Below are positions 34,731 to 42,095 of a stretch of DNA of 64,000 nt, one piece after another. Below the pieces are notes generated by a model. It did not search any database. It saw only the letters and a program-made list of their open reading frames with translations, and was not told where the DNA came from. Within the stretch, counting starts at the first letter, position 1. Every line of letters starts with the position of its first letter. Made by a program: the position numbers and the translations under genes. The stretch is taken from assembly GCA_900541035.1 (NCBI GenBank), contig UQIN01000011.1:9530-73529 (forward strand), in the 5' to 3' direction. The stretch comes from an uncultured Collinsella sp. GTDB taxonomy: Bacteria; Actinomycetota; Coriobacteriia; Coriobacteriales; Coriobacteriaceae.

Positions 34731-35666
34731 ATGATCCTCACCGTTACGATGAACCCGTCCGTCGATACGCGCTATCAGCTCGATGAGCTCGTCATTGACG
34801 ACGTAAACCGTGTGACGCCCGAAAAGACCGCCGGCGGCAAGGGCCTTAACGTAGCCCGCGTCCTTGGTCAGCTGGGCGACGACGTTGTGGCAACCGGCCT
34901 GCTTGGTGGTCATATGGGCGCCTATATGGCCGAGCTCATGGATGCCAATGGCATTAAGAATGATTTTGTGCCCATCAAGGGTGAGACCCGCATCTGCCTT
35001 AACATCCTTCATGCCGGTAACCAGACCGAGCTGCTCGAGAGCGGCCCGACGATTGCCCCCGAGGAGCTCGATGCCTTTACCGCCAAGTTTACCGAGCTTG
35101 CGAGCAAGGCCGACGTTGTCACCATCTCGGGTTCGCTGCCCCGCGGTGTCGAGGCAGACTACTATGCCAAGATCACGGGCATTGCCGAGAACGCCGGCGC
35201 CAAGGTGCTGCTCGATACCTCGGGCGCTTCGCTCGAGGCCGCCCTTAAGTCCGAAATTAAGCCCGAGCTGGTCAAGCCTAATCTGACCGAGATCAACGGC
35301 CTTCTGGGCACGAGCTTTACCACCGACGATGTGGACGAGCTCCGCGCCGCGCTCGCCTCTGATGCCCGCTTCTCCGATATCCCCTGGGTCGTCGTGTCTA
35401 TGGGTGCTGCCGGCTCCGTTGGCTTCCACAATGGCCGTGCGTTCCGCGCAAAGACGCCCGATATCCCTGCCGTTAACGCCACGGGCTCTGGTGACTCCAC
35501 TATCGCAGGCTTCGCGCATGCCATCGCTGCCGGCGCAGACGACGAGACGGTGCTGCGTACCGCCAACACCTGCGGCAAGCTCAACGCCATGGATCCCATG
35601 ACCGGCCATCTGGTCATGGACCGTTGGGACGAGGTCTACAACGGCGTTGTCGTGACCGAGCTGTAA
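34731..35666 (+). CDS. lacC: Tagatose-6-phosphate kinase (LacC/FruK family), copy 1
   Basis: 311 residues, PfkB fold. MILTVTMNPSVDTRYQLDEL is the 1-phosphofructokinase/LacC start; GGKGLNVARVLGQLG, SGSLPRG, KPNLTEIN and the catalytic segment NATGSGDSTIAGFAHAIAAG follow. FruK would be an alternative, but LacX, AgaS and the tagatose route nearby favour tagatose-6-phosphate. Paralogue at 62618 is about 88% identical by eye. AAGGAG precedes ATG 34731. Confidence 0.88.
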   Translation: MILTVTMNPSVDTRYQLDELVIDDVNRVTPEKTAGGKGLNVARVLGQLGDDVVATGLLGGHMGAYMAELMDANGIKNDFVPIKGETRICLNILHAGNQTELLESGPTIAPEELDAFTAKFTELASKADVVTISGSLPRGVEADYYAKITGIAENAGAKVLLDTSGASLEAALKSEIKPELVKPNLTEINGLLGTSFTTDDVDELRAALASDARFSDIPWVVVSMGAAGSVGFHNGRAFRAKTPDIPAVNATGSGDSTIAGFAHAIAAGADDETVLRTANTCGKLNAMDPMTGHLVMDRWDEVYNGVVVTEL

Positions 35667-35705
35667 GAGTTTGGGTGACGGCCCCGGCATCGCTTGCTAG
35701 CTCCT

Positions 35706-35831
35706 GTCGACGATAAGTGCAGTAGCATTATGCCGGGGCGCGACGCCGACTTTGTCGTGTTCAGTCCCGACCTTACCCTAGTCGAGACGTAGGTGGGCGG
35801 CAACAGCGTCGGTAACGCGTTTGCCGAGTAG
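35706..35831 (+). pseudogene. nagA C-terminal remnant
   Basis: Matches the last 42 codons of nagA copy 1 (23074-23199), with a TAT-to-TAG stop at 35790-35792. No start or upstream nagA is present. It is the left end of a duplicated block. Confidence 0.9.
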
Positions 35832-35863
35832 CCGCCAAAGAAGCGATCCGAGAGGGGATTTAG

Positions 35864-36337
35864 ATGATTTACGGTGCATTGGGCGATATCGAGGAGTACC
35901 GCGGAATGCTCAAGGGCCTCGACGTGTTGATCGACTGGCTCGAGGAGAACGACCCGGCGCAGCTCGAGGTCGGCAGCCATCCGATTCTGGGCGACAAGGT
36001 CTTTGCGAACGTCATGGCTCCCACGACGCGTCCCGAGGCAGAGGCTCACTACGAGACGCATCAGCGCTATCACGACCTGCAGATCGATGTCGAGGGTCGC
36101 GAGGCCTTTAAGGTCGCCACGGGCAGCCTGACGCTGGTCCAGGAGTTTGACGAGAAGGACGACTACGATCTGGTCGATTCCGACGCCTCGATCGCCGGCG
36201 ATCTTGCTGACGATAAGTTTGCGCTGTTCGTTGCCGGCGAGCCTCATATGCCCACGCTCGAGTTCCCGGGCGATGGCGCGCAGCCGGTCAAGAAGATCTG
36301 CTTTAAGCTGCTTGCAGACGCTTACTGGGAGGAGTAA
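35864..36337 (+). CDS. YhcH/YjgK/YiaL-family protein, copy 2
   Basis: 157 residues, the same protein as at 23232, and the DNA also looks the same by eye. The copied leader carries its ribosome site (GAGAGGGGATT), so it can be translated; whether it has a promoter here is unclear, but lacC1 is immediately upstream and could supply read-through. Perfect coding identity beside drifted flanks suggests recent duplication with gene conversion. Confidence 0.9.
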   Translation: MIYGALGDIEEYRGMLKGLDVLIDWLEENDPAQLEVGSHPILGDKVFANVMAPTTRPEAEAHYETHQRYHDLQIDVEGREAFKVATGSLTLVQEFDEKDDYDLVDSDASIAGDLADDKFALFVAGEPHMPTLEFPGDGAQPVKKICFKLLADAYWEE

Positions 36338-36370
36338 CGCGCTGCCTGGCAGAGCTATTCGTCTGATGGC

Positions 36371-36446
36371 GTGATTCCCCTAGGGAAATCACGCTAGGAC
36401 CCCGCTAAACGTGTTTCCCTAGGGGAATCACGTTTAGCGGGGTTTT
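36371..36446 (+). terminator. Double hairpin terminator, copy 2
   Basis: GTGATTCCCC/GGGAAATCAC hairpin (36371-36392), then a perfect 14-bp stem CCCCGCTAAACGTG (36400-36413 with 36429-36442) followed by TTTT. The inner CCCTAGGGGAATCAC can also pair with the first arm. Confidence 0.85.
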
Positions 36447-36471
36447 CTGTTTTTGAATAGGGAAGCCTCAT

Positions 36472-37041
36472 TTATTTGCGAAGAACATCGGCTAGCCGCA
36501 GGATTGAAATCATCGACCGATAAGTGAGTTCCACCTTTTCGCCCGCAAGCAGTCGTTTCGAGCCAATCTCATCTAGCCCCACAAGCCGAGAAAACAGCGG
36601 GCCGCTCATCGTGCCCTCGTCAATTGACTCCCTTATGGTCTTCAAAACGTCCGTATCATGAAGCGATGCCGAGCTGTAGGGGGCAACACGAGCGGAACTC
36701 TCAATTAACGACGAGACAAAAGGATGGAGATGCTTTGGACATAGTCCATCAAACACCACATCCCCATTGTCATCCGAGCCGACCAGGCGCCAAGTATAAT
36801 GATCGACCCAGTCATCTCCGTCATATATGGCGTCCATGAGCAACTTCCCGTCTAGAGAGAAACCTATTTGGACATCGGGGCGCAAGACCGCAATCCATAT
36901 CGGGCCTGCAGCAGCTCCAACCCAACGCACCACATAGGTTCCCTTTCGTACATGTGTATCAATCTGCCCCGAAATGCCGGTGAATGCAATTCCAGACCCG
37001 TTTGTCGGATAGCAATCGACGTATTTTTGTTTTCCGCTCAC
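36472..37041 (-). CDS. Hypothetical protein
   Basis: 189 residues from GTG 37041. No family recognised. N-terminal part is beta-rich (KYVDCYPTNGSGIAFTGISGQIDTHVRKGTYVVRWVGAAAG), middle has DGDDWVDHYTWRLVGSDDNGDVVFDGLCP, and the C-terminus is helical (LLAGEKVELTYRSMISILRLADVL). Codons are AT-richer than its neighbours. It ends 8 bp from the duplicated block, and tRNA-Thr lies 220 bp upstream on the same strand, a setting where horizontally acquired genes often sit. Confidence 0.65.
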   Translation of the reverse strand: MSGKQKYVDCYPTNGSGIAFTGISGQIDTHVRKGTYVVRWVGAAAGPIWIAVLRPDVQIGFSLDGKLLMDAIYDGDDWVDHYTWRLVGSDDNGDVVFDGLCPKHLHPFVSSLIESSARVAPYSSASLHDTDVLKTIRESIDEGTMSGPLFSRLVGLDEIGSKRLLAGEKVELTYRSMISILRLADVLRK

Positions 37042-37230
37042 AACCTTGTATAGATATATCGTTCCAGCAAAAGAGAAGGTATCGTGGCTATTTTAAATCT
37101 ATATGACCAATTCGAGCCCTCACCATGGCAATTGTTGCAGCTGGGTTTCTTTTCATTAAAATTTCACTTTGGTAAATCCCCGCCCCCTAAGCATTAAATC
37201 CGAAGTCCTCCGAGTGGGCGAATCGGCAAC

Positions 37231-37252
37231 AAAAAAGCCGCCCGAAGGCGGC
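37231..37252 (-). terminator. tRNA terminator
   Basis: AGCCGCC-TTCG-GGCGGCT followed by TTTTT when read on the minus strand, 13 bp after the tRNA 3' end. Confidence 0.92.
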
Positions 37253-37264
37253 TATCTTGTGCAA

Positions 37265-37340
37265 TGGAGCCAGCGACCGGGCTCGAACCGGTGACCCCCG
37301 CTTTACGAGAGCGGTGCTCTACCAACTGAGCTACGCTGGC
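37265..37340 (-). tRNA. tRNA-Thr (anticodon CGT)
   Basis: Cloverleaf reads GCCAGCG...CGCTGGC acceptor, discriminator T, encoded CCA. Anticodon loop CTCGTAA gives CGT, reading ACG. T arm has GGTTCGAGCC. 76 nt including CCA. Confidence 0.95.
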
Positions 37341-37497
37341 GGCCATGTGGTGACGCAACTGAGGCGTCAACGGCTGTCTATGATACGGGACATCGCACAT
37401 CCGTGCAAGTGTTCTGACGGCTTTTCTCACTTTAAATGCACTAATATTGGAGACGTGATGTCTCGCTCTTACGAGTCTCAAACAGAATGGGACTGCC

Positions 37498-37977
37498 ATG
37501 GCTCAACCCAAGATCCTTCTCACGCGTATCGATGACCGGTTTATTTACGGGCAAGACGTTGAGCTGTGGAATGAGGCGGTTGGTTCCAACCTCGTCCTGA
37601 TCGTTAACGACGAGATTGCGGCGGATTCGCGCAAGTGGGCGCCTATGAGGGTCGCGGCGCCCGAGGGCGTGTGGACACGGTTTTTCTCGGTGCAAAGGAC
37701 CATCGACATCGTCCATACCGCAACGTCGCGTCAATGGATTCTGATCATGGTGGCCTCACCCGCCGATGCGCTCGCGCTGGTTAAGGGTGGCGTGCCGATC
37801 ACCAAGATCAGCATTGGCCATATGCAGGCAGGGGAGGGCAAGCACCCCATAACGCCCGCAGTCGCCGTAGACGGCGAAGATGTCGCCGCCTTCAAAGAGC
37901 TGCAAAAGCTCGGCATAGAACTAGAAATCCGCTATCTCCCCAGCTCCAATCCCGACCCCATCCAACTAGTCATTTAA
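37498..37977 (+). CDS. Orphan PTS EIIB-like protein lacking the active-site His
   Basis: 159 residues. It resembles AgaB-type EIIB: KILLTRIDDRFIYGQDVELW...LVKGGVPITKISIGHMQAGEGKHPI. The phosphorylatable His of RIDxRLIHGQV is Tyr17, so normal phosphate transfer looks lost. No EIIC, EIID or EIIA is adjacent. Either it is a decaying remnant of an aga PTS or it has become a regulatory protein. Length, start and reading frame are intact, which argues against simple decay. Confidence 0.82.
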   Translation: MAQPKILLTRIDDRFIYGQDVELWNEAVGSNLVLIVNDEIAADSRKWAPMRVAAPEGVWTRFFSVQRTIDIVHTATSRQWILIMVASPADALALVKGGVPITKISIGHMQAGEGKHPITPAVAVDGEDVAAFKELQKLGIELEIRYLPSSNPDPIQLVI

Positions 37978-37993
37978 GAACGTCCCCAATGAC
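37969..37993. repeat. 25-bp exact repeat, minus orientation
   Basis: Exact reverse complement of 63723-63747. It includes the TAA of the orphan EIIB. A partial version is at 58842-58859 (GTCATTGGGGACAGTCTT). Confidence 0.85.
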
Positions 37994-38061
37994 TAGGTAG
38001 CAAAGCGCCCGTCGGCGGTGGTGCCGGCGGGCGCTGCTGTGCGATATGTTGCGTTGTGGGC

Positions 38062-39114
38062 TTAGTGCCTCATAAAGTGGTATTCGATCACATTGCTGTA
38101 GGGGTGACCCGGGCCCACAATGCCCTGCGGGAACAGCGGCTGGTGCGGTGTGTCGGGGTACATCTCTGCTTCGAGGGCAAAGCCGGCGCCCCAGCCATAG
38201 TTGGCATCGTCCTTGGCGTGCTCGTCGCCCAGCCAGTTGCCGGTGTAGAGCTGCACGCCCGGTGCGGTGGTGTAGTAGTCCAGCTCGCGGCCGGTCCACA
38301 TCTCCTCGACATGCAGGGCGCGACGCAGGTTGCGGCCGTACTGATAGCCATCGATGCACAGGCAGTGATCGTAGCCACGTGCCTGCTTAATCTGCGGGTC
38401 GTCGGCCTCCATGCCGGGTGCGACGGGGCGCAGCTCGCGGAAGTCAAACGGCGTGCCCTCGACCGGAGCAATTTCGCCGGTGGGGATGTTCTGCTCATTA
38501 ATGGGCAGGTAGTGGGCAGCGTTGGCAACAAAGAAGTGCTCGCAGTCCATGCCGGCGTTGTGGCCGGCAAGGTTAAAATACGTGTGGTTGGTCATGGACA
38601 CGTAGGTGGCGCGGTCGCTCTCGCAGCCGTATTCGATACGGAAGCGGCCGGTGCGTGTCACGGTAAACACAGCCGTAAAGGTGCGGTTGCCGGGGAGACC
38701 CAGCTCGCCATCCTCAAGCGAGGTGGTCATGCGCACGGCGTTATGGACCTCGTCGAGCTCAACATCCCACACGCGCTTGTGCAGGCCGTGCTCAAGATCG
38801 CTGTGCAGGTTGTTGGCGCCCTCGTTGGCGGGCATATGCCAGTCCGTGTCGGCGATGGTGATCGTGGCGCCCGCGGTGCGGTTTGCCACGGGGCCGATGG
38901 TCGCGCCAAAGCAGGCGGGGTTGTCAAAGTAATCCTCGAGCTTGTCGAAGCCCAGCACCACATCGCGCACGTTGCCAGGGATGTCGGGTACGTCGATGCC
39001 CAACACGGTGGCGCCATAGTCCATAATGCGAACGCAGATCTCGGGCCCGTTGAGGGTGTAGCGATGAACGGGGGTACCGCACGGCGCGGTGCCGAAAAGC
39101 TCGGAAGTGATCAT
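38062..39114 (-). CDS. galM: Aldose 1-epimerase (galactose mutarotase)
   Basis: 350 residues. GalM landmarks: MDYGATVLGIDVPD, GFDKLEDYFDNPACFGATIGPVANR, LHSDLEHGLHKRVW, MTNHTYFNLAGHNAG (catalytic His), and the Glu of LYTGNWLG...EAEMYPDTPHQPLFP. Interconverts alpha and beta anomers of galactose or glucose. Differs from the LacX-like genes in motif and length. Start at 39114 has AGGA upstream; the frame extends 20 codons further without homology. Divergent from the DeoR gene. Confidence 0.93.
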   Translation of the reverse strand: MITSELFGTAPCGTPVHRYTLNGPEICVRIMDYGATVLGIDVPDIPGNVRDVVLGFDKLEDYFDNPACFGATIGPVANRTAGATITIADTDWHMPANEGANNLHSDLEHGLHKRVWDVELDEVHNAVRMTTSLEDGELGLPGNRTFTAVFTVTRTGRFRIEYGCESDRATYVSMTNHTYFNLAGHNAGMDCEHFFVANAAHYLPINEQNIPTGEIAPVEGTPFDFRELRPVAPGMEADDPQIKQARGYDHCLCIDGYQYGRNLRRALHVEEMWTGRELDYYTTAPGVQLYTGNWLGDEHAKDDANYGWGAGFALEAEMYPDTPHQPLFPQGIVGPGHPYSNVIEYHFMRH

Positions 39115-39274
39115 TTGGTTCCTAACATCGAGGTATTTCCGACAAACTGTAGCGCGAACAGGCGAGATTATCACTACACCCCACTAAAGCAGGGGGTATT
39201 TTTCTCAAAAAAAGTAATGAAGGCGCAGTTGAAGCGTTCATTTTTGGTCCGAGCGAATCTGATACAATTTGTTC

Positions 39275-39288
39275 GTTACTGTTTGAAT
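39275..39288. promoter_or_regulatory. Motif shared with lacA upstream region
   Basis: GTTACTGTTTGAAT, 31 bp before the deoR start; GTTACTGTTCGAAT is at 60159-60172 before lacA. ATTTGTTC also occurs beside both. Candidate DeoR-family operator. Confidence 0.45.
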
Positions 39289-39319
39289 TGATGTACGCGT
39301 GGAATGTCGAGGGCTCATT

Positions 39320-40084
39320 GTGATTAAGGCAGAGCGACAGGATAGGGTTCGTCAGCTGCTCGAGGAGCAGGGAACGGTCTCGGTCAAGGAGATCTCGGAC
39401 GCGCTGGGCGTCTCGGACATGACGATTCGCCGCGACCTTGAGGAGCTCGCAAGCCTGGGCGAGATCGAGCGCGTGCACGGCGGTGCCCGCAGCGCGCAGG
39501 GTCGCCCCCATGCCATGCTTCGCCATGAGTACTCGCACAGCGAAAAACGCTCCAAGCATGCCGAGGAAAAGCTGCAGATCGCGCGCCGTGCCGTGGAGCT
39601 CATCGAGGAGGGCTCGACCATCTTTTTGGGTACGGGCACCACGGTGGAGCAGATGGCCTCGATGCTGCCAGCGTGCCGCCTGCGCATCGTGACCAATTCG
39701 CTTTCGGTCTTTAACCTGCTCGAGGCGCGCGAGGACTGCGACCTGTGTCTCGTGGGCGGCATGTACCGTCGCCGTACCGCTGCTTTTGTGGGCCCCACGG
39801 CCGAGGACACCCTGCGCGCACTGGGGATCGACGCGGCCTTTATCGGCGCGAACGGAATTCTGGACGGTGACGTGTCCACGTCCAACATGGACGAGGGCCG
39901 CATCCAGCAGCTCGCCTTTAGCAAGGCAGACTCGCGTTACCTCATCGCCGACTCCAGCAAGATCGGCAAGCGCGACTTCTACACCTTCTGTCGTCTGGAC
40001 AACCTGGACGCCGTAGTATGCGAGCCGAGCATCTCGGCAGAAGACCGCGCCGCCATCGAAGAACACACGCAGGTCATCTGCTAG
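39320..40084 (+). CDS. DeoR-family sugar-phosphate regulator (LacR-like)
   Basis: 254 residues. N-terminal HTH (RQDRVRQLLEEQGTVSVKEISDALGVSDMTIRRDLEELASLGEIERVHGG) is the DeoR signature; C-terminal sugar-phosphate domain has IFLGTGTTVEQMA, IVTNSLSVFNLL, LVGGMYRRRTAAFVG. LacR of lactococci answers to tagatose-6-phosphate, and many sugars here go through that pathway. It shares an upstream motif with lacA, which suggests but does not prove the target. GTG 39320 has GAGG before it. Confidence 0.88.
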   Translation: MIKAERQDRVRQLLEEQGTVSVKEISDALGVSDMTIRRDLEELASLGEIERVHGGARSAQGRPHAMLRHEYSHSEKRSKHAEEKLQIARRAVELIEEGSTIFLGTGTTVEQMASMLPACRLRIVTNSLSVFNLLEAREDCDLCLVGGMYRRRTAAFVGPTAEDTLRALGIDAAFIGANGILDGDVSTSNMDEGRIQQLAFSKADSRYLIADSSKIGKRDFYTFCRLDNLDAVVCEPSISAEDRAAIEEHTQVIC

Positions 40085-41341
40085 CTAGCGCAGCAGGCGA
40101 TACTTCTGCCCCCTGCCGGTGCCTTCAACTGTCGCCAGGCCTGTCTCAACAAGTTTTTTGAGGATGCGAAGCAGCTTCGAGCGGCTAAAGGTAACTTTGG
40201 CCGCAAGCTCGCTTGTCGATTGAGGGTGTACTCCGCTCAGCAGTCCGAATACGGTAAGTTCGTCGCCTTCGAGCCCGGGGTTATCCATGAGTAGGGGAAG
40301 CGTGACCACAATAGCGTTATCCGATACTTGAAAACGAGGCTTTTTGATGCTGTCTTTATAGGTGTCTCGAATTCGCATAATGCCCGTTCCGAATGCCTCG
40401 ATAAGGCCTAGGCGCAAAAAGACTTCGGCAAGAATACGATTGCGTCTAACGGACAGCATGTCGGACAGGTATTCATCGACGGTCATGCTTGCTGGCAAGC
40501 CGCCGGGCGAAGCGACTTCCACGCGGTCGTCGAACATCGAGATGCGAATGTGCGCGGGCGCATCCCAAGTCCTATGAACGACCGCATTGGTAATCGCCTC
40601 TCGGAACGCTTCAAGTGGAATGAGCTCCTTGTGGATACGCTCCATTCCCTTGATTTCTTCGTAGCAGTACTGATTTTTAAAAAGCTCAAGGGCTCCGTCA
40701 ATTTCCGATAGAACGGATGCATGCTCAAGAGTTTTGCGCTGCTTAATGAGGTTGATAGTGTCACCAAATACTGCGATGTCGATACCTGGGAAGCCGTTCT
40801 CGTCCGCGAGCAGCTCTGCTGCGTTATTGTAGGTCCCGGTCTGATCGAGCAGGCCGAGGGTTTTAAGGGTGTCGGTTGTGAACGACTGAAGCGAAAGTTT
40901 TGCCGTTAAGCGATTCTCTAAAACGGTGAAAGATAAATCTTGCTTGTTTGCCGGGAGCTGTTCAAAGGAGAGGTTTTGACCTTCGAGCACGAGGCGTGAA
41001 AGCCCCAGGGTGTCAACTGGTATGGTCGCGGTGTCATTGCGCTTGTATGCCTTCGAGCGGTATAGGTAAGGCTTCGATCTGCCAGGAAAGACCGTAAGCT
41101 CTACGGTTGCATCGCACTCGTTGATTTTTAGGGAGTAATCGGGCTGGGGGATGATCGAATCGTTAATCTTGTTTTCGATATCCAGGCAGGTCTGCTTGGG
41201 GTCATCGAGACCAACGGCTTCTCCGTCGTCGTTAATTCCAAATAGCACGCGTCCTCCCGTGCCATTTGCATAAGCGGAGACGGTTTTAAGGAACGAATTG
41301 GTGACGCATTCCTTGAATTCAAGATCTTTAGATTCTTGCAT
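40085..41341 (-). CDS. AlbA_2/Schlafen-type ATP-binding regulator
   Basis: 418 residues. N-terminal AlbA_2 domain (about 1-110, ESKDLEFKECVTNSFLKTVSAYANGTGGRVLFGINDDGEAVG), middle HATPase_c_4-like region (EAFREAITNAVVHRTWDAPAHIRISMFDDRVEVASPGGLP), and C-terminal winged helix (TSELAAKVTFSRSKLLRILKKLVETGLATV). Such proteins are usually called putative DNA-binding transcriptional regulators and lie in accessory regions. A dense array of TGACACGTAAAA-like motifs lies just upstream, a likely self-operator. Convergent with deoR, stop to stop with no gap. Confidence 0.85.
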   Translation of the reverse strand: MQESKDLEFKECVTNSFLKTVSAYANGTGGRVLFGINDDGEAVGLDDPKQTCLDIENKINDSIIPQPDYSLKINECDATVELTVFPGRSKPYLYRSKAYKRNDTATIPVDTLGLSRLVLEGQNLSFEQLPANKQDLSFTVLENRLTAKLSLQSFTTDTLKTLGLLDQTGTYNNAAELLADENGFPGIDIAVFGDTINLIKQRKTLEHASVLSEIDGALELFKNQYCYEEIKGMERIHKELIPLEAFREAITNAVVHRTWDAPAHIRISMFDDRVEVASPGGLPASMTVDEYLSDMLSVRRNRILAEVFLRLGLIEAFGTGIMRIRDTYKDSIKKPRFQVSDNAIVVTLPLLMDNPGLEGDELTVFGLLSGVHPQSTSELAAKVTFSRSKLLRILKKLVETGLATVEGTGRGQKYRLLR

Positions 41342-41366
41342 CGTGTTGCTCCGTTTCGCCTCAATT

Positions 41367-41480
41367 TGACGTGAAAAATGACACGTAAAATTTTACACGT
41401 CATTTTGCATGTCAAAATTATGACACGTAAAAATTTGCATGTCTTTTTGCGTGTCAAAGTGACGCGATATGACACGCAAA
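41367..41480. promoter_or_regulatory. Iterated TGACACGTAAAA operator array
   Basis: About eight occurrences of TGACRYGYAAAA in both orientations within 114 bp, upstream of the AlbA-type gene. Examples: TGACACGTAAAA at 41379 and 41421, TTTTACACGTCA at 41391, TTTTGCGTGTCA near 41445. The layout suggests cooperative binding of an autoregulator. Confidence 0.6.
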
Positions 41481-41498
41481 CGTGCGCGGGTAGAGATC

Positions 41499-41771
41499 TC
41501 AGCTTGGAAGGTCGTATTTGTCCCGTATTGAGGTCGTAAAGGAATCGTAGTCACTGTGGTCGCCCTGCGATGCCTCATCTTCTGCCAACATCATGCGAGA
41601 CAGCAGTCTGCCCTTTGCGATTTCGTCTTGCATGACGCGATACAGGTCGCTGCTGATGCAGTGCATGGTTGCATGGCCGTTCTTGGTGACGGTGACGTCG
41701 CGTTCAGACTCAACGAGCGCAGTGAACGTATCGACATCTTTTATCTCTCGAATGGATACACAAGCAGACAT
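41499..41771 (-). CDS. Phd-like antitoxin
   Basis: About 90 residues from ATG 41771; ATG 41795 is an alternative. SIREIKDVDTFTALVESERDVTVTKNGHATMHCISSDLYRVMQDEIAKGRLLSRMMLAEDEA fits the Phd/YefM fold, with its beta-strand then helix pattern. No toxin gene adjoins it on its 3' side. A Fic-family gene lies 300 bp upstream on the same strand; Phd neutralises the Fic-type toxin Doc, so a functional link is possible, but the Fic protein here has its own inhibitory helix. Confidence 0.6.
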   Translation of the reverse strand: MSACVSIREIKDVDTFTALVESERDVTVTKNGHATMHCISSDLYRVMQDEIAKGRLLSRMMLAEDEASQGDHSDYDSFTTSIRDKYDLPS

Positions 41772-41960
41772 CGGTTTCTTTTCGCGATGAGCCATGGTGG
41801 TTTCACGGTTCAAAATAACATCTTCCATCGACAAAGGTCGGTAATTTTGTATGTATCGGGCATTGCAAAGGTCAGTATTTTTGTAAATCAGCAGGTAGAT
41901 TGATGTGTGAGGGAATTCGCGTCGTGTATGCCGAAAAGACTGAGTTCCGCCATCTAATTG

Positions 41961-42095
41961 TCTCAATCTGTAACAGCTAGACAGTCAAAACTGGGCTTAG
42001 TGTTACAGATTAAGATCTTACGGGGAGCCCCGTACGTTTGTCTTGATCTGTAACAGTTACAGGTAAAATACCGGGCTAGATGTTACAGATTTAGA
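41961..42095. repeat. 55-bp palindromic repeat, locus 1 (2 units)
   Basis: Units 41961-42015 and 42041-42095, 80 bp apart. Each has ~15-nt inverted arms (TCTCAATCTGTAACA / TGTTACAGATTAAGA) around a ~25-nt loop. The second unit ends across the fic stop codon. Confidence 0.9.

Larger units (their letters stand above)
35706..36464 (+). repeat. 760-bp duplicated block, copy 2
   Basis: Second copy of 23074-23833: nagA tail, yhcH and terminator. Substitutions cluster outside the yhcH frame. Confidence 0.9.

Noticed and set aside
23232..36337. Assembly artefact as the cause of the yhcH duplication
   Set aside because: The two blocks differ outside the coding frame and have different flanks, so both copies are real.
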